Source: Halioglobus sp.
Lineage (GTDB): Bacteria > Pseudomonadota > Gammaproteobacteria > Pseudomonadales > Halieaceae
Length of the DNA stretch: 64,000 nucleotides
Direction of reading: 5' to 3'
NCBI GenBank assembly: GCA_002699145.1
Contig: PABK01000052.1
Location: 31,128 to 95,127, forward strand
Shown here: positions 34,792 to 44,249 of the stretch, in pieces
Layout of the letters: each line of letters begins with the position of its first letter
Numbering within the stretch: position 1 is the stretch's first letter
Made by a program: the position numbers and the translations under genes
Notes under the pieces: generated by a model
Seen by the model: only the letters and a program-made list of their open reading frames with translations
Told to the model about the DNA's origin: nothing
The model's database searches: none

Positions 34792-35522
34792 ACGCGTACA
34801 CAGCACGCGTGGTGAACACCGCGAACATCCTGCTGGCCGCGTGGCTGGCCCTGGTGATTTCTGAGAACGCACGTGCCAGTGAGTCGATTCCGCTGGAGTA
34901 CAACGAGACTCATACGCTTGATTCCCGACACAGAGCAGAACAGTGGGGCCTGACAATCACCCAGTACGGTCGCTACGAAATACTCATGGCCGGCCAGCGC
35001 GGCCTGTGGAGCCCGGGCCTTGATCCGATCACGGCACTGGGCGTGAGCACCGACTCTGATGCCGAGCGCCGTCAGCTCGCGGAGCTGTTCGTCAAAACCG
35101 AATTCGAACGCACGCGCAAGGAACTCGCCTTTCAGCTGGCGGTGGATGCCGCCTGGCAGCGCCTGTACCCCGACACGCCGCGGCTGGTGTCCTTCAATCC
35201 AAGCACCCCGGACAGCACCCAATCACAGCGCATAGCCATCATCCTGCGCGCGGGCAGCGCTGACGCGCACGATCTGGTGCAACGCTTGCTCACGCGACAA
35301 CAGCATCAAAAACACCAACCGGGCACCCTCGATGTGCACGTGGTTGGCACCGCGGGCAACGATGCCACGCTGCGCGCCTGGGCCGATCAGTTGCCGGCGC
35401 TACAACAGGCCCTTGCGCAGGGCCGGGCCACCCTCAACCACGGCGACCAGTTCCGCGAGCAACTGGATCTCCCAGCTATTTACCGCAAGGACGGGGCAGG
35501 GCAGTGGGTGCGCAGCGAGTAA
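34788..35522 (+). CDS. ICE conjugation protein, PFL_4693 (TIGR03759) family
   Basis: 244 residues with a probable signal peptide or anchor in the first 30 (NTANILLAAWLALVIS). A region RAEQWGLTITQYGRYEILMA followed by GQRGLWSPGLDPITALG is characteristic of this ICE family, an envelope component of the transfer apparatus of unknown exact role. The start is TTG 34788, overlapping the previous stop. It is the usual first structural gene before the transglycosylase. Confidence 0.8.
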   Translation: MNAYTARVVNTANILLAAWLALVISENARASESIPLEYNETHTLDSRHRAEQWGLTITQYGRYEILMAGQRGLWSPGLDPITALGVSTDSDAERRQLAELFVKTEFERTRKELAFQLAVDAAWQRLYPDTPRLVSFNPSTPDSTQSQRIAIILRAGSADAHDLVQRLLTRQQHQKHQPGTLDVHVVGTAGNDATLRAWADQLPALQQALAQGRATLNHGDQFREQLDLPAIYRKDGAGQWVRSE

Positions 35523-36100
35523 TGCACATGCTAGCAGCAGCCCTGCTGGTGTTCGTGAGTGCGCGCGCAGTGGCCAGCCGGGATCCCTACGATGCGGTCG
35601 CGGCCTATGTCGGTGTACCGCAGGATGTGTTCTACGCCATGGCGCTGGCGGAATCCGGCCGCGTTGTCGAGCAACAGTTCGCGCCCTGGCCCTGGACCCT
35701 GAACATCGCCGGGGAGGGTCGTTTCTACCCGGACCGCGACAGTATGTTCGCCGCCCTGATGGAGGCCCTGCAGCAAGAGCAGCTGCGCATCGACATCGGG
35801 CCGCTGCAACTGAACTGGTACTGGCAGTACGAACGCATCGCCTCGCCCTGGCGCATCACCGACCCGGTGGTGAGCAGCAAGCTCGCCGCAGTGCTGGTCC
35901 AGGAACACTACGTGCAAACCGGCGACTGGTGGCAGGCGGTGGCGCGCTACCACCGCCCACGCACGACCACCGAACAGGATCAACAGATCGCCCAGGCCTA
36001 CCGGGCGCGCGTGCAGACCCTGTATGTCAAACAACAGGCCAAGCACCAGAGCGCCACCCGGGACACTGTCCAGCCAGGGGAGGTTGCCGATGCACGCTAG
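35522..36100 (+). CDS. Lytic transglycosylase-like protein of the transfer system
   Basis: 192 residues from ATG 35522, coupled to the previous stop by TAATG. A signal peptide (MLAAALLVFVSARAVAS) precedes a lysozyme-like domain beginning VPQDVFYAMALAESGR, where Glu of LAESG is the expected catalytic residue. It would cut peptidoglycan to let the transfer channel through the wall, as VirB1-type proteins do. A GTG at 35504 is an alternative start. Confidence 0.85.
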   Translation: MHMLAAALLVFVSARAVASRDPYDAVAAYVGVPQDVFYAMALAESGRVVEQQFAPWPWTLNIAGEGRFYPDRDSMFAALMEALQQEQLRIDIGPLQLNWYWQYERIASPWRITDPVVSSKLAAVLVQEHYVQTGDWWQAVARYHRPRTTTEQDQQIAQAYRARVQTLYVKQQAKHQSATRDTVQPGEVADAR

Positions 36101-36683
36101 GGGGTTTGCGCGCCTGCTCCTCACAGCAAGCCTCGCCAGTGCCGCGGCGCACGCGGCCTCGCCGGTGCAAACACCGATCGTCGTCTACCGCGGCCCGGAT
36201 ACGGTTCCCGCTGCACCCTATTGGCAGGCGCTGGATCTCGCGCCAGTCACATCCCCACACCCCGTGACCACCCGGTCCGGCGTGGCACCGCTGGAACACA
36301 GCCTGCCCTTGCAGCCTGAGACCCTGCAGCCCGGTGCGCCGCGCGTGCAGCACACCCCTATCCCGGTGCGGCCGTTCTTTGTGCTGGGCATGGACCGTCA
36401 CAGCCTCGACTGGCTCGCGCAATCGCTGCCGACACTGTTGGCACTCAAGGCAACGGGCATGGTGGTCCAAGTGTCCAGCCGAGATGACTGGCACACACTG
36501 GAGAACAAGGCACGCGCGGCAGGCCTGTCACTGGCGCTCTATCCCGACACCGGACTGACCGAGGCCTACGGGATCACCACCTATCCCGTCCTGGTGCTAC
36601 CCGGGCAGGTCGCGCACGACCCGGTGCAGGACAGCACGCCAATTAAAGAACGCACAGCAAAACGCGGGGAGTTCGGGTTTTGA
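36090..36683 (+). CDS. ICE conjugation protein, PFL_4695 (TIGR03765) family
   Basis: 197 residues from ATG 36090, which begins a signal peptide (RGFARLLLTASLASAAAHA). The mature part contains VRPFFVLGMDRHSLDWLAQS and YGITTYPVLVLPG, typical of this family, with a thioredoxin-like fold possible but no CxxC. It is predicted periplasmic. It overlaps the upstream gene by 11 bp and the traD start by 4 bp. Confidence 0.8.
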   Translation: MHARGFARLLLTASLASAAAHAASPVQTPIVVYRGPDTVPAAPYWQALDLAPVTSPHPVTTRSGVAPLEHSLPLQPETLQPGAPRVQHTPIPVRPFFVLGMDRHSLDWLAQSLPTLLALKATGMVVQVSSRDDWHTLENKARAAGLSLALYPDTGLTEAYGITTYPVLVLPGQVAHDPVQDSTPIKERTAKRGEFGF

Positions 36684-38740
36684 GCGCGCCCATCGAAGCG
36701 TTGTTGCGGCCCCCGGTGGAGCAGTCGGCGATCGCTACCCACGCCGCCCTGGCGCTGCTGGGGATCGGCGCACCCCAGGTGCTGTTGTTGCCCGGCGGGG
36801 TCGGCTATGCCCTGGCCGGCGCCTGTGCCCTGCGCGCCCTGTGGCTGACCCGGCGCATGGCGCGCCTGCTGCGCTACCAGCGTCGCCTGCAGGTCCTGCC
36901 CAGTTACCGCATCCATCCCAGGCTGTTGCGCGCACCGGCCGGCGAGCTGTTTCTCGGCCGCGGTTTCCAGTGGCACGCGCGGCACACCCAGCGCTACGCC
37001 GATACCCAGCGCACCGAGTACAGCCACGTGACCCGACGCAACGGTCTGGCTCAACAGGCCCGCTCTGCGCTCGACGCCCTCAGCACGACCCCCCTGAAAC
37101 CGTTGCTGGCACCCCTGAACAGTCAGTGGTTGCTGAATCCCCTGCCGCCACGGCCCTATGTGGAGGGCAGCCCCGAGCTGCATGGGGTCGGGCTGTACGA
37201 GAAAGAGCAGGACGTCACCCTGCAGCAGGCCGAACGGGTGGCGCACACCTTTGTGGTCGGCACGACGCGTGTGGGTAAAACCCGCCTGCTGGAAGTCATC
37301 GCCACCCAGGACATCCGCCGCGGCGAGGTGGTGATCGTGTTTGATCCCAAGGGCGACGGCGATCTCCTGGCGCGCCTGTACACCGAGGCGCAGCGCGCGG
37401 GCCGGGCAGAGGCGTTCCAGGTGTTCCATCTGGGCTTTCCCGAACAATCGGTGGCCTACAACCCGGTGGGGTCCTTTTCCCGGGTGACGGAGGTCGCCAG
37501 CCGGATCGCCGGCCAGTTGCCCAATGAAGGCAACGCCGCGGCCTTCCGTGAGTTCGCCTGGCGCTACGTCAATGTCCTGGCCAAGGTGCTCGACATCCTC
37601 GGTGAGCCGATCAATTACCAGGTCCTGCTCGAATGCAGCACCGACATCGACGCGCTGGTGGTGCGCTACCTCGCCTGCATCGCCGCGCAGAAAGCTGTCA
37701 CAGACTGGAACGAACAGGTGGCGGCGCTGATCGATAGTGAGGCGAAGATGCCTGCCCAGTATAAAGGCCGGGATCGCAGCGCCTGGGCCAGCGTGGAGGT
37801 TTTCCGACGCAACGGCCTGAGTGATCCCACCGCGACCTCGCTGATCAAGACCTTCGAGCACGACAAGAGCCACTTCGACAAGCTGGTGGCAAGTCTCTAC
37901 CCCCTGCTGGAGAAACTCACCTCGGGCCCGGTGGCAGGATTACTGTCCCCGGAGAGCAACCTGCCTGTACACGACGAACAAAGCATTCACCAAAACACTG
38001 AGCGCCTGTCCTGGAAGCGTGCCATTGAGCGCGGCGGCATTGTCTATGTGGGGCTGGACGCCCTCAGTGATCCCGATGTGGCCAGCGCCGTGGGCAATGC
38101 CATGTTCGCGGACCTGACCTCCGTGGCGGGCAGCCTGTACAAGGACGCCCAGCGCGGCGCGCCCCTGAAACGCGTCTGCGTGCACGCCGACGAATTTAAC
38201 GAACTCGTGGGACGCGAGTTCATTCCCCTGGCGAACAAGGCTGGCGGCGCGGGCTTTCAGCTCACGGTGTACACCCAGACCCTCTCGGACATCATCGCGC
38301 GCTTTGACAACCCGGCCCGGGCGGGGCAGGTGGTGGGCAACCTGGGCACCATCATCATGCTGCGGGTGAAGGACAAGGCGACTGCGGAGCTGCTGACCCA
38401 CCGGCTCAAGGACGTCGAGATCAACCAGTTAATGATCGACAGCGGCAGTACCGACAACGCCGACCCGGACAGCGCTGTGCATTTTACTTCCACCACCCGC
38501 CAGCGGATCTCCAGCCAGCGCGTGCCGATGATCCACGCCGGGGACCTGGATGCGCTGCCCAAGGGCCACGCCTTCGCCCTGATCGCCGGGCGCCTGTACA
38601 AGCTGCGCCTGCCGCTGTTCAGCGACGACGCCGAACTGCCCAGCGGCCTGCAGGCCATGGTAGAGGCCATGCGCCGGGACTACGCCCACGGCAACGTCGA
38701 GGGCTGGGCGGACACCACGCCCCTGGGCTGGAAACCATGA
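36680..38740 (+). CDS. traD: Type IV coupling protein TraD (SXT/TOL type)
   Basis: 686 residues. Hydrophobic segments lie near the N-terminus (about 20-55). Walker A is VVGTTRVGKTRLLEV (about 190-204), the following IVFDPKGDGDLL is the family's second nucleotide-contact motif, and a Walker B-like VCVHADEFNELVG lies near 502. It is an inner-membrane DNA-pumping ATPase that links the relaxosome to the channel. Length and motifs fit the ICE TraD families. Confidence 0.92.
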   Translation: MSAPIEALLRPPVEQSAIATHAALALLGIGAPQVLLLPGGVGYALAGACALRALWLTRRMARLLRYQRRLQVLPSYRIHPRLLRAPAGELFLGRGFQWHARHTQRYADTQRTEYSHVTRRNGLAQQARSALDALSTTPLKPLLAPLNSQWLLNPLPPRPYVEGSPELHGVGLYEKEQDVTLQQAERVAHTFVVGTTRVGKTRLLEVIATQDIRRGEVVIVFDPKGDGDLLARLYTEAQRAGRAEAFQVFHLGFPEQSVAYNPVGSFSRVTEVASRIAGQLPNEGNAAAFREFAWRYVNVLAKVLDILGEPINYQVLLECSTDIDALVVRYLACIAAQKAVTDWNEQVAALIDSEAKMPAQYKGRDRSAWASVEVFRRNGLSDPTATSLIKTFEHDKSHFDKLVASLYPLLEKLTSGPVAGLLSPESNLPVHDEQSIHQNTERLSWKRAIERGGIVYVGLDALSDPDVASAVGNAMFADLTSVAGSLYKDAQRGAPLKRVCVHADEFNELVGREFIPLANKAGGAGFQLTVYTQTLSDIIARFDNPARAGQVVGNLGTIIMLRVKDKATAELLTHRLKDVEINQLMIDSGSTDNADPDSAVHFTSTTRQRISSQRVPMIHAGDLDALPKGHAFALIAGRLYKLRLPLFSDDAELPSGLQAMVEAMRRDYAHGNVEGWADTTPLGWKP

Positions 38741-38750
38741 GGTGGTGCCC

Positions 38751-39419
38751 ATGACCCGCGACACCGCCACGCACCCCGCGCGGGAGACCACACCGAGCCG
38801 TCCGGCCCGGCGCACCCTGGTGGGGTTCACGCTGGCGCTGGTCAGTGCCCTGCTGGGCGCAGCGCTCATGGCCGCGCTGCTCTCGGTGTTACTGGAGTGG
38901 GCGGGCATCGGGCTGCACTGGTGGCCCGCGTCCCACAGCCGTGACCTGTTATTGACCGAGCGCGGTTACATCGAGGCCATCGATGACTACCCGCTGAGCC
39001 CCCTGCGGCCCACCGAACTCACCGCCCTGGCCTGGCACTGGTTGGACAGGGGGTTTGGCGTTGTCGCCTCCGGCGTGACGGCCAGTGCCTATGTGTTCGC
39101 GGCGATCAATACCCTGAAACTGCTGGCGCTGCGCGCGGTGATCGTGCTGCTTGCGCTGCCGGGCTATGCCCTTGCGATTGTCGCCGGCCTGTTCGAGGGA
39201 CTGGTGGCGCGGGATATCCGCAAATTCAGCGGTGGGCATGAAAGCGCCTACGTGTTCCACAAGGCCAAACGCTGGGTGCTGCCCAGCGTGATGCTCACGG
39301 TGACGGTATACCTGATGTTGCCCTGGTCGCTGCCGCCGGCGCTGTTGTTCGCTCCGACGATGCTGCTGGCCGCGGCAATGACCTACGTCGCCGCCAGTCG
39401 CTTCAAGAAGTTTGTCTAG
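38751..39419 (+). CDS. ICE membrane protein, PFL_4697 (TIGR03747) family
   Basis: 222 residues from ATG 38751 (GAGGTGG upstream; GTG 38742 is possible). Four hydrophobic segments (about 20-45, 100-120, 125-145 and 178-215) separated by a periplasmic-type stretch. The position directly after traD is constant in this ICE class. It probably supports the coupling protein in the inner membrane. Confidence 0.8.
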   Translation: MTRDTATHPARETTPSRPARRTLVGFTLALVSALLGAALMAALLSVLLEWAGIGLHWWPASHSRDLLLTERGYIEAIDDYPLSPLRPTELTALAWHWLDRGFGVVASGVTASAYVFAAINTLKLLALRAVIVLLALPGYALAIVAGLFEGLVARDIRKFSGGHESAYVFHKAKRWVLPSVMLTVTVYLMLPWSLPPALLFAPTMLLAAAMTYVAASRFKKFV

Positions 39420-39457
39420 GGCATGGGTATGTCAGCCATCTACCAGGCAGGCAGCGT

Positions 39458-39718
39458 ATGCCGCAGATGAGTGAGGCCCAGCAGGCGGCGTTCAACGGCG
39501 CCAACGGCGAGTCCGGCGCCACGTTCACGGACCTGCACGAGTTCGTGGTGGGCACCCTGCTGGTGCTGATGCTGGTGTGGCTGGTCTGGGTGAGCCTCAG
39601 TGCCTACCAGTCACTGCGAGTTCCGGGGACACACGTCCCGGATGCGGGCGCGAAAGTGGTTCGCGCCCTGTTTATAGCCATCTTCATCATGGCGGTGGCG
39701 AACCTGGAATGGTCCTGA
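39458..39718 (+). CDS. ICE conjugation protein, PFL_4701 (TIGR03758) family
   Basis: 86 residues with two membrane segments (about 31-50 and 69-84). It contains the QQAAFNGANG and LHEFVVGTLLVLMLVWLVW segments of this small-protein family, thought to be pilin-like or channel components. Confidence 0.78.
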   Translation: MPQMSEAQQAAFNGANGESGATFTDLHEFVVGTLLVLMLVWLVWVSLSAYQSLRVPGTHVPDAGAKVVRALFIAIFIMAVANLEWS

Positions 39719-39752
39719 CCACAGACCTTTTTTGAAACGCGAGGATAGCGAC

Positions 39753-40145
39753 ATGCAAGACGATCACAACACGCACAAAGTTCCCGAAGGTCAACGCCCC
39801 CGGCGGCGACCGCTGCAACAACTTCTGTTCCTGCTCACGAGTCTGTCGGTGGCCGCCCACAACGCACTGGCGGAACTGCCGACGATGGCGGAGCCCTCCC
39901 GCGGGGTCACCGACGGCAACTACATCCAGACCGGGCAGGACTACGCCTACGACATCGGTATCTTTGTCGGGCTGGCCGTGGCGACGATCGCCATGTTCGT
40001 GGTCGTGAAAAACTCCCTGGCCGCCTACTCCGAGGTGCAGGACGGCAAGGGCACTTGGGGCCAGCTCGGCCTGAACTTCGGTGTCGGTGTGCTGCTGCTG
40101 GTGTTCGTGGTGTTCCTGCTCACCGAGGCCGCGGGCATCCTGTGA
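39753..40145 (+). CDS. ICE membrane protein, PFL_4702 (TIGR03745) family
   Basis: 130 residues from ATG 39753 (GCGAGGATAG upstream). A signal/anchor (LQQLLFLLTSLSVAAHNALA) is followed by two C-terminal membrane segments (about 70-90 and 107-128). The layout resembles TraA/VirB2 pilins, and pilin is a plausible role. It overlaps the next gene by 4 bp (GTGA). Confidence 0.8.
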   Translation: MQDDHNTHKVPEGQRPRRRPLQQLLFLLTSLSVAAHNALAELPTMAEPSRGVTDGNYIQTGQDYAYDIGIFVGLAVATIAMFVVVKNSLAAYSEVQDGKGTWGQLGLNFGVGVLLLVFVVFLLTEAAGIL

Positions 40146-40522
40146 CGGCCACTGAAATGCCTACCCGTCGCGAGATCGACTTCCTCCCCGACCGGCTCAA
40201 CGAGGAGCCGGTCGTGTTCCTGTCGATGACCAACTCGGAGATCAAGCTGGCGGCGCTGGCCTGCTTCGCGTTCTGGGTACCGCTGAGCACCCTGGCCGGG
40301 GCCCTGCTCGGGCAGGCCCTGATGGGCGTTGCCCTGTCACTGGCCTGGGTGTTCGCCAGCCTCTGGCTGATCGGCAAGCGACTGCGTGTGTTGAAGCGCG
40401 GTAAGCCCCGGCAATACCACGTGCTGGCCATCCGCGCGCTGTTGCAGGACTACGGCCTGCTGCCGAACACGCTGGTGCGCGAGAGCCGCGCCTGGGACAT
40501 CCGCCGCTGGAGGACACCGTGA
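40142..40522 (+). CDS. ICE conjugation protein, TIGR03750 family (TraL-like)
   Basis: 126 residues from GTG 40142. One hydrophobic hairpin (about 35-83, LAALACFAFWVPLSTLAG, then LMGVALSLAWVFASLWLIGK) as in TraL/VirB3, followed by a basic C-terminal region. It overlaps both neighbours by 4 bp. Confidence 0.8.
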   Translation: MTATEMPTRREIDFLPDRLNEEPVVFLSMTNSEIKLAALACFAFWVPLSTLAGALLGQALMGVALSLAWVFASLWLIGKRLRVLKRGKPRQYHVLAIRALLQDYGLLPNTLVRESRAWDIRRWRTP

Positions 40523-41169
40523 GCCGCTACGACGACCTGGTGCATTCCCGTGACGCGATGATCCGCCTGCTCCTGGGCGGCATCGCGATCCTGACCCTGT
40601 TGTTGCTGGTGGCGCTGGTGGGCTGGAGTCGCGCGCCCCAGCACATCCGCCTGCACTACCCCCCGGATCTGGCTGGCGGGGCGGTGCAACGGGTGGGGGA
40701 TATCCCGAAAGCCAATCTGTACACCTTCGCCTACTACATCTTCCAGCAACTCAACCGCTGGCCGGTGGACGGCAGCGACGACTACTACCGCCAGATCCAC
40801 CGCCTGCGCGGGTATTTCACGCCGGCCTGTTTCGAGGAACGCCTGCAGGACCTGGCCGCGCGCGAGCGCGAGATCAGTGGCCGCGTGCGCTCGGTGTGGG
40901 AGATCCCCGGACGCGGCTTTGCCAATGCGCGCGTGCAGGCGGTCGGTCCCAACCAGTGGGTGGTGGGCCTGGACCTGCATGTGCAGGAGACCTACCGCGG
41001 CGAGCGCGTGAAGGATCGCCTGATCCACTACCCGCTGCGCGTGGTGGCCTACGACGTGGACCCGGAGACCAACCCCTGGGGCTTGGCCCTGGATTGCCTG
41101 GCGGCCGTGCCGCGGGTGATCGAGGTCGAGCAGGGGGATAACAGTGCACACCCAGGAGAAAGCCTGTGA
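40519..41169 (+). CDS. ICE conjugation protein, PFL_4703 (TIGR03746) family (TraE/VirB8-like)
   Basis: 216 residues. One N-terminal membrane segment (about 14-36) and a soluble domain with YTFAYYIFQQLNRWPVDGSD and IPGRGFANARVQAVGPNQWV. The position before the TraK-like gene and the topology fit VirB8/TraE, an inner-membrane scaffold protein. It overlaps neighbours by 4 bp. Confidence 0.8.
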   Translation: MSRYDDLVHSRDAMIRLLLGGIAILTLLLLVALVGWSRAPQHIRLHYPPDLAGGAVQRVGDIPKANLYTFAYYIFQQLNRWPVDGSDDYYRQIHRLRGYFTPACFEERLQDLAAREREISGRVRSVWEIPGRGFANARVQAVGPNQWVVGLDLHVQETYRGERVKDRLIHYPLRVVAYDVDPETNPWGLALDCLAAVPRVIEVEQGDNSAHPGESL

Positions 41170-42137
41170 CACACACTCTTCGTTCTGTCGTTATCGCCAT
41201 CGCGCTTCTGGTGTGTTCAGTCAGTGCAACCAGTACAACCAGTGCGCCGCAGACAGCAGGCACACCGCCCCACGAGGCGGTGGAGACGGTCACCTGGCTG
41301 AAGACGCCGATACCGGTGCAACTGGTCGTCGGGGTAGAGCAGATGCTCAGACTGCCGGCGAATGCCGACGTCGGTCTGCCGCCGCCGCTGGCCAACCCGG
41401 ATGTGTTTCGCACGCTGGTCACCGGTGGCACCGCCTACTGGACCGCACTGGAACCCTTTGCCACCCAGCGCATCCAGGTGCGACTCGAAAGCGGGGAGTT
41501 TTTGTTGTTTGACGTCAGCGCCCGCACCGAGAAAGCCCCGCCGGCGCAGGTCCCGACCCTGCAGGTGGTGATGCCGGGCGATGGTGAGAACGGCGATGTT
41601 GGACTGCAGGGCCTGCACACCGCTGGATTGGCGGGACCGAGGGGGCAGGGGACTGCCCGGGGCGAATCGGGGTTATTTGCGCTGGTGCGTTTCGCCGCGC
41701 AGTCGATCTACGCACCGCAACGCCTGATTGCGCCGTTACCCGGGGTGCGCGAGATTCCCGTCGGGCTCTCGGGCAACTACTCCCGCTTGTATGACCACGG
41801 TCGGCAGCCCCTGGCCATCCTGCCGCACCGGGCCTGGTCCGCCGGTGGCCTGTACGTCACCGCTTTCATCGTCACCAACCAGGCGCGCACCCCGGTGGTC
41901 CTGGACAACCGGCGGGTGCAGCACACGCCCCACGCCCTGCGCACCGGGGTTGATCCACACTTTATCGCCAGTGTTTTTTTTACTACGCAGTTGTCTGCGC
42001 GTGATTCAGATCAGGCAGGCAAGGCACGCGATTCTGATGAAACCGTCAGTGTTGAAAAAACCGGTGATGATCGCACGACCTTGTTCATTGTCACCGATCG
42101 GCCGATTCGTGGCGTGATCCGGGGGATGGGGGTATGA
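41166..42137 (+). CDS. ICE conjugation protein, PFL_4704 (TIGR03749) family (TraK/VirB9-like)
   Basis: 323 residues. A signal peptide (VVIAIALLVCSVSATS) leads into a beta-rich secretin-like domain. The segment AVETVTWLKTPIPVQLVVGV followed by EQMLRLP is typical. The C-terminal region carries an odd AT-rich patch around 41995-42050 encoding RDSDQAGKARDSDE, a small internal repeat probably in a loop. Predicted periplasmic/outer-membrane core component. Confidence 0.82.
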   Translation: MTHTLRSVVIAIALLVCSVSATSTTSAPQTAGTPPHEAVETVTWLKTPIPVQLVVGVEQMLRLPANADVGLPPPLANPDVFRTLVTGGTAYWTALEPFATQRIQVRLESGEFLLFDVSARTEKAPPAQVPTLQVVMPGDGENGDVGLQGLHTAGLAGPRGQGTARGESGLFALVRFAAQSIYAPQRLIAPLPGVREIPVGLSGNYSRLYDHGRQPLAILPHRAWSAGGLYVTAFIVTNQARTPVVLDNRRVQHTPHALRTGVDPHFIASVFFTTQLSARDSDQAGKARDSDETVSVEKTGDDRTTLFIVTDRPIRGVIRGMGV

Positions 42138-43531
42138 CGCAGAACCGTTGGGTACAAGTGGCCAGCGGGCTGTTGCTGCTCGGGGTCATCCTGCTGGTGT
42201 TGCGCGGCTGTGAGCGCGAGCACCGCACGACAGAAGAAACCCTGGATGTGGGCGGCGCGCTGCCGGTGCCGGGTGAGCTGGCCCGGGAGCTGGGCATGGA
42301 AGCCGATACCGAGCGCGATACCGTGCAGACCCTGGTGGCGGAAGTGAAGAACCTGCGCGACGAGGCGGGCCAGTTGCGCGATGACAATGTCGTGTTGCGC
42401 AAGGACAACGCGGAGCTGCGCAAGATGGAAAAGCGCCTCGGCCAGGACCTGGACAGTGACCTGAACCAGGCCCGCCAGCGCGTGCAGAACCGCTTTGATC
42501 GCGACATGGAGCTCGCACAACAGCAGCTGGCGCAGCTGGAAACCCGTGCCCGCACACTGCAGGACCGTATGGAAAGCCCCGCGGTCGAGCGCGCGGGCTA
42601 TGACCCGCTCAGCGCTCACGCGCCGGCCGGCATCACCTGGGTGTCGCCCCTGGGCGCGCGCGCCAGTTCCCCCGGCAACTCGCTGGCAGATCACCTGGAC
42701 CGGGTGACCGGCCAGCGGACCGTGGCGGGCACGTCGCTCTCATCGTTGTCCCCTGGTGCAGGCGCCGCCGGGCAGGCCGTGGTGCCGTACTACACCCTGC
42801 CGCGCAACGCGACGCTGATGAACGCCACCGCGATGACGGCGCTGGTGGGCCGGGTACCCATTGGCGCGCAGGTGACCGATCCCTATTCCTTCAAGGTGAT
42901 TATCGGCGCGGATAACCTCGCGGCCAACGGCATCGAGGTGCCGGAGGTCGCCTACGCGGTGGCCAGTGGCAGCGCGGTGGGGGACTGGACCCTGGGTTGC
43001 GTGCGCGGCGCCCTGCAAAGCCTGACCTTTGTGTTTCAGGACGGGACCATCCGCACGGTGCCGAAACCCGAGGACATCTACGAGGGCAGCGCGCAGCAAC
43101 GGGACATCACCATCGGTGAGCTGTCCGACGAATACGGTAACCCCTGCGTGGTGGGCCAGCGCATCTCCAACGCCAGTACCTACCTCGCCCAGCGCATCGG
43201 TGTGGTCAGTGCCGCGGCCGCGGCGGAAGCAGCCGCCGCCAGCCAGACCACCCAGATCACGACCTTTGATGCCGGCGGTGCCGGGGTCGGTACCATCGTG
43301 ACGGGGGATACCGGCGAATACATCCTGGGCCAGGCCATCGCCGATGGCACCCTGGAGATTGCCCGCTGGCTGGATGAGCGCCAGGCCCAGCAGTTCGACG
43401 CGATCTATGTCGATCCCGGCATGACCGTGAGCCTGCACATCACCGAACAACTGACCATCGACTATGACCCGCAGGGGCGGCGTACCAACCACGTCGCGCA
43501 CCGCCAGGGAGGCTTCCGTGCACTGGATTGA
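42134..43531 (+). CDS. ICE conjugation protein, PFL_4705 (TIGR03752) family (TraB/VirB10-like)
   Basis: 465 residues. One N-terminal membrane segment (about 6-24), a coiled coil (about 55-145, LRDEAGQLRDDNVVLRKDNA), then a VirB10-type beta domain including VPIGAQVTDPYSFKVIIG. It bridges the inner and outer membranes in the transfer core complex. An AAAAEAAAASQTTQ patch near residue 365 may be the membrane-proximal helix. Confidence 0.85.
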   Translation: MTQNRWVQVASGLLLLGVILLVLRGCEREHRTTEETLDVGGALPVPGELARELGMEADTERDTVQTLVAEVKNLRDEAGQLRDDNVVLRKDNAELRKMEKRLGQDLDSDLNQARQRVQNRFDRDMELAQQQLAQLETRARTLQDRMESPAVERAGYDPLSAHAPAGITWVSPLGARASSPGNSLADHLDRVTGQRTVAGTSLSSLSPGAGAAGQAVVPYYTLPRNATLMNATAMTALVGRVPIGAQVTDPYSFKVIIGADNLAANGIEVPEVAYAVASGSAVGDWTLGCVRGALQSLTFVFQDGTIRTVPKPEDIYEGSAQQRDITIGELSDEYGNPCVVGQRISNASTYLAQRIGVVSAAAAAEAAAASQTTQITTFDAGGAGVGTIVTGDTGEYILGQAIADGTLEIARWLDERQAQQFDAIYVDPGMTVSLHITEQLTIDYDPQGRRTNHVAHRQGGFRALD

Positions 43532-44249
43532 TTTTTATAGCGACTGCCGCCGGGGCGCGGGCCTGTTCTGCGTCGGCGTATTCATGGTACTGGCCGGCTG
43601 CGCCAGCCAGGACACGATCCTGCCGCCCACGGACAACACCATGCTCGATATCTACCGCGGCGCGATGCATCACACTCAGGACGATCCGATCGAGCTGCCC
43701 GAGCCCACCGCGGTGTGCCAGGAGCTGGCACTGGAGGAGCCCGTTGAGGATTGCGTGTCCAAAGTCGCCGAGCACCGGGCGGCGTTTTATCGGGCAATGG
43801 ATGCACAGCCCGCCGGCGATGCCCTGGACTACCTGCCCTACACCCGGGAGGTCGCCACCGAAACACAGAACCTGTTCCCGCGGCTGGAAAACCCGGACCT
43901 GCTGATTTATGTCTATCCGCACCTGGCGACCCGCGCCCGCGCGCCGATCCCGGGCTATACCACGGTGATTCCCCTGTACGACCAGGTGCAGTACCGCCTG
44001 CCCGGGGAGTCCCAGCGCATTACCCCGGTGGTTGGTGATGCGAATCAAAGCCATACCGGGGCGCGCGAAGATAATCTCGGCCGCGATACGGTCAGCGATG
44101 CCCCCAACGATTCCACCGTGCATCGAACCACACCACGCGAGCCGCGGTATCACAAACACAGTGACATCGAGGGCGCCCCCCTGGCCCCGCCGGTTACAGC
44201 AACCGGCACAATCAAAACCATGAAAAAAGCAGGGGAGGGCGCACCGTGA
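43518..44249 (+). CDS. ICE conjugation lipoprotein, TIGR03751 family (TraV-like)
   Basis: 243 residues from GTG 43518 (AGGGAGG just upstream). The N-terminal FCVGVFMVLAGCASQ is a lipobox, so the mature protein starts with a lipidated Cys. It ends with a polar, probably disordered tail. The position and lipobox fit the VirB7/TraV outer-membrane component. It overlaps its upstream neighbour by 14 bp and the downstream gene by 4 bp. Confidence 0.8.
   Translation: MHWIDFYSDCRRGAGLFCVGVFMVLAGCASQDTILPPTDNTMLDIYRGAMHHTQDDPIELPEPTAVCQELALEEPVEDCVSKVAEHRAAFYRAMDAQPAGDALDYLPYTREVATETQNLFPRLENPDLLIYVYPHLATRARAPIPGYTTVIPLYDQVQYRLPGESQRITPVVGDANQSHTGAREDNLGRDTVSDAPNDSTVHRTTPREPRYHKHSDIEGAPLAPPVTATGTIKTMKKAGEGAP

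Noticed and set aside
34174..34956. 260-codon minus-strand frame over the transfer-operon leader
   Set aside because: Runs through a structured leader and into two genes on the other strand. No motif.
36581..37873. Minus-strand open frame of 430 codons opposite traD
   Set aside because: Shadow of traD, with no motifs and no ribosome site.
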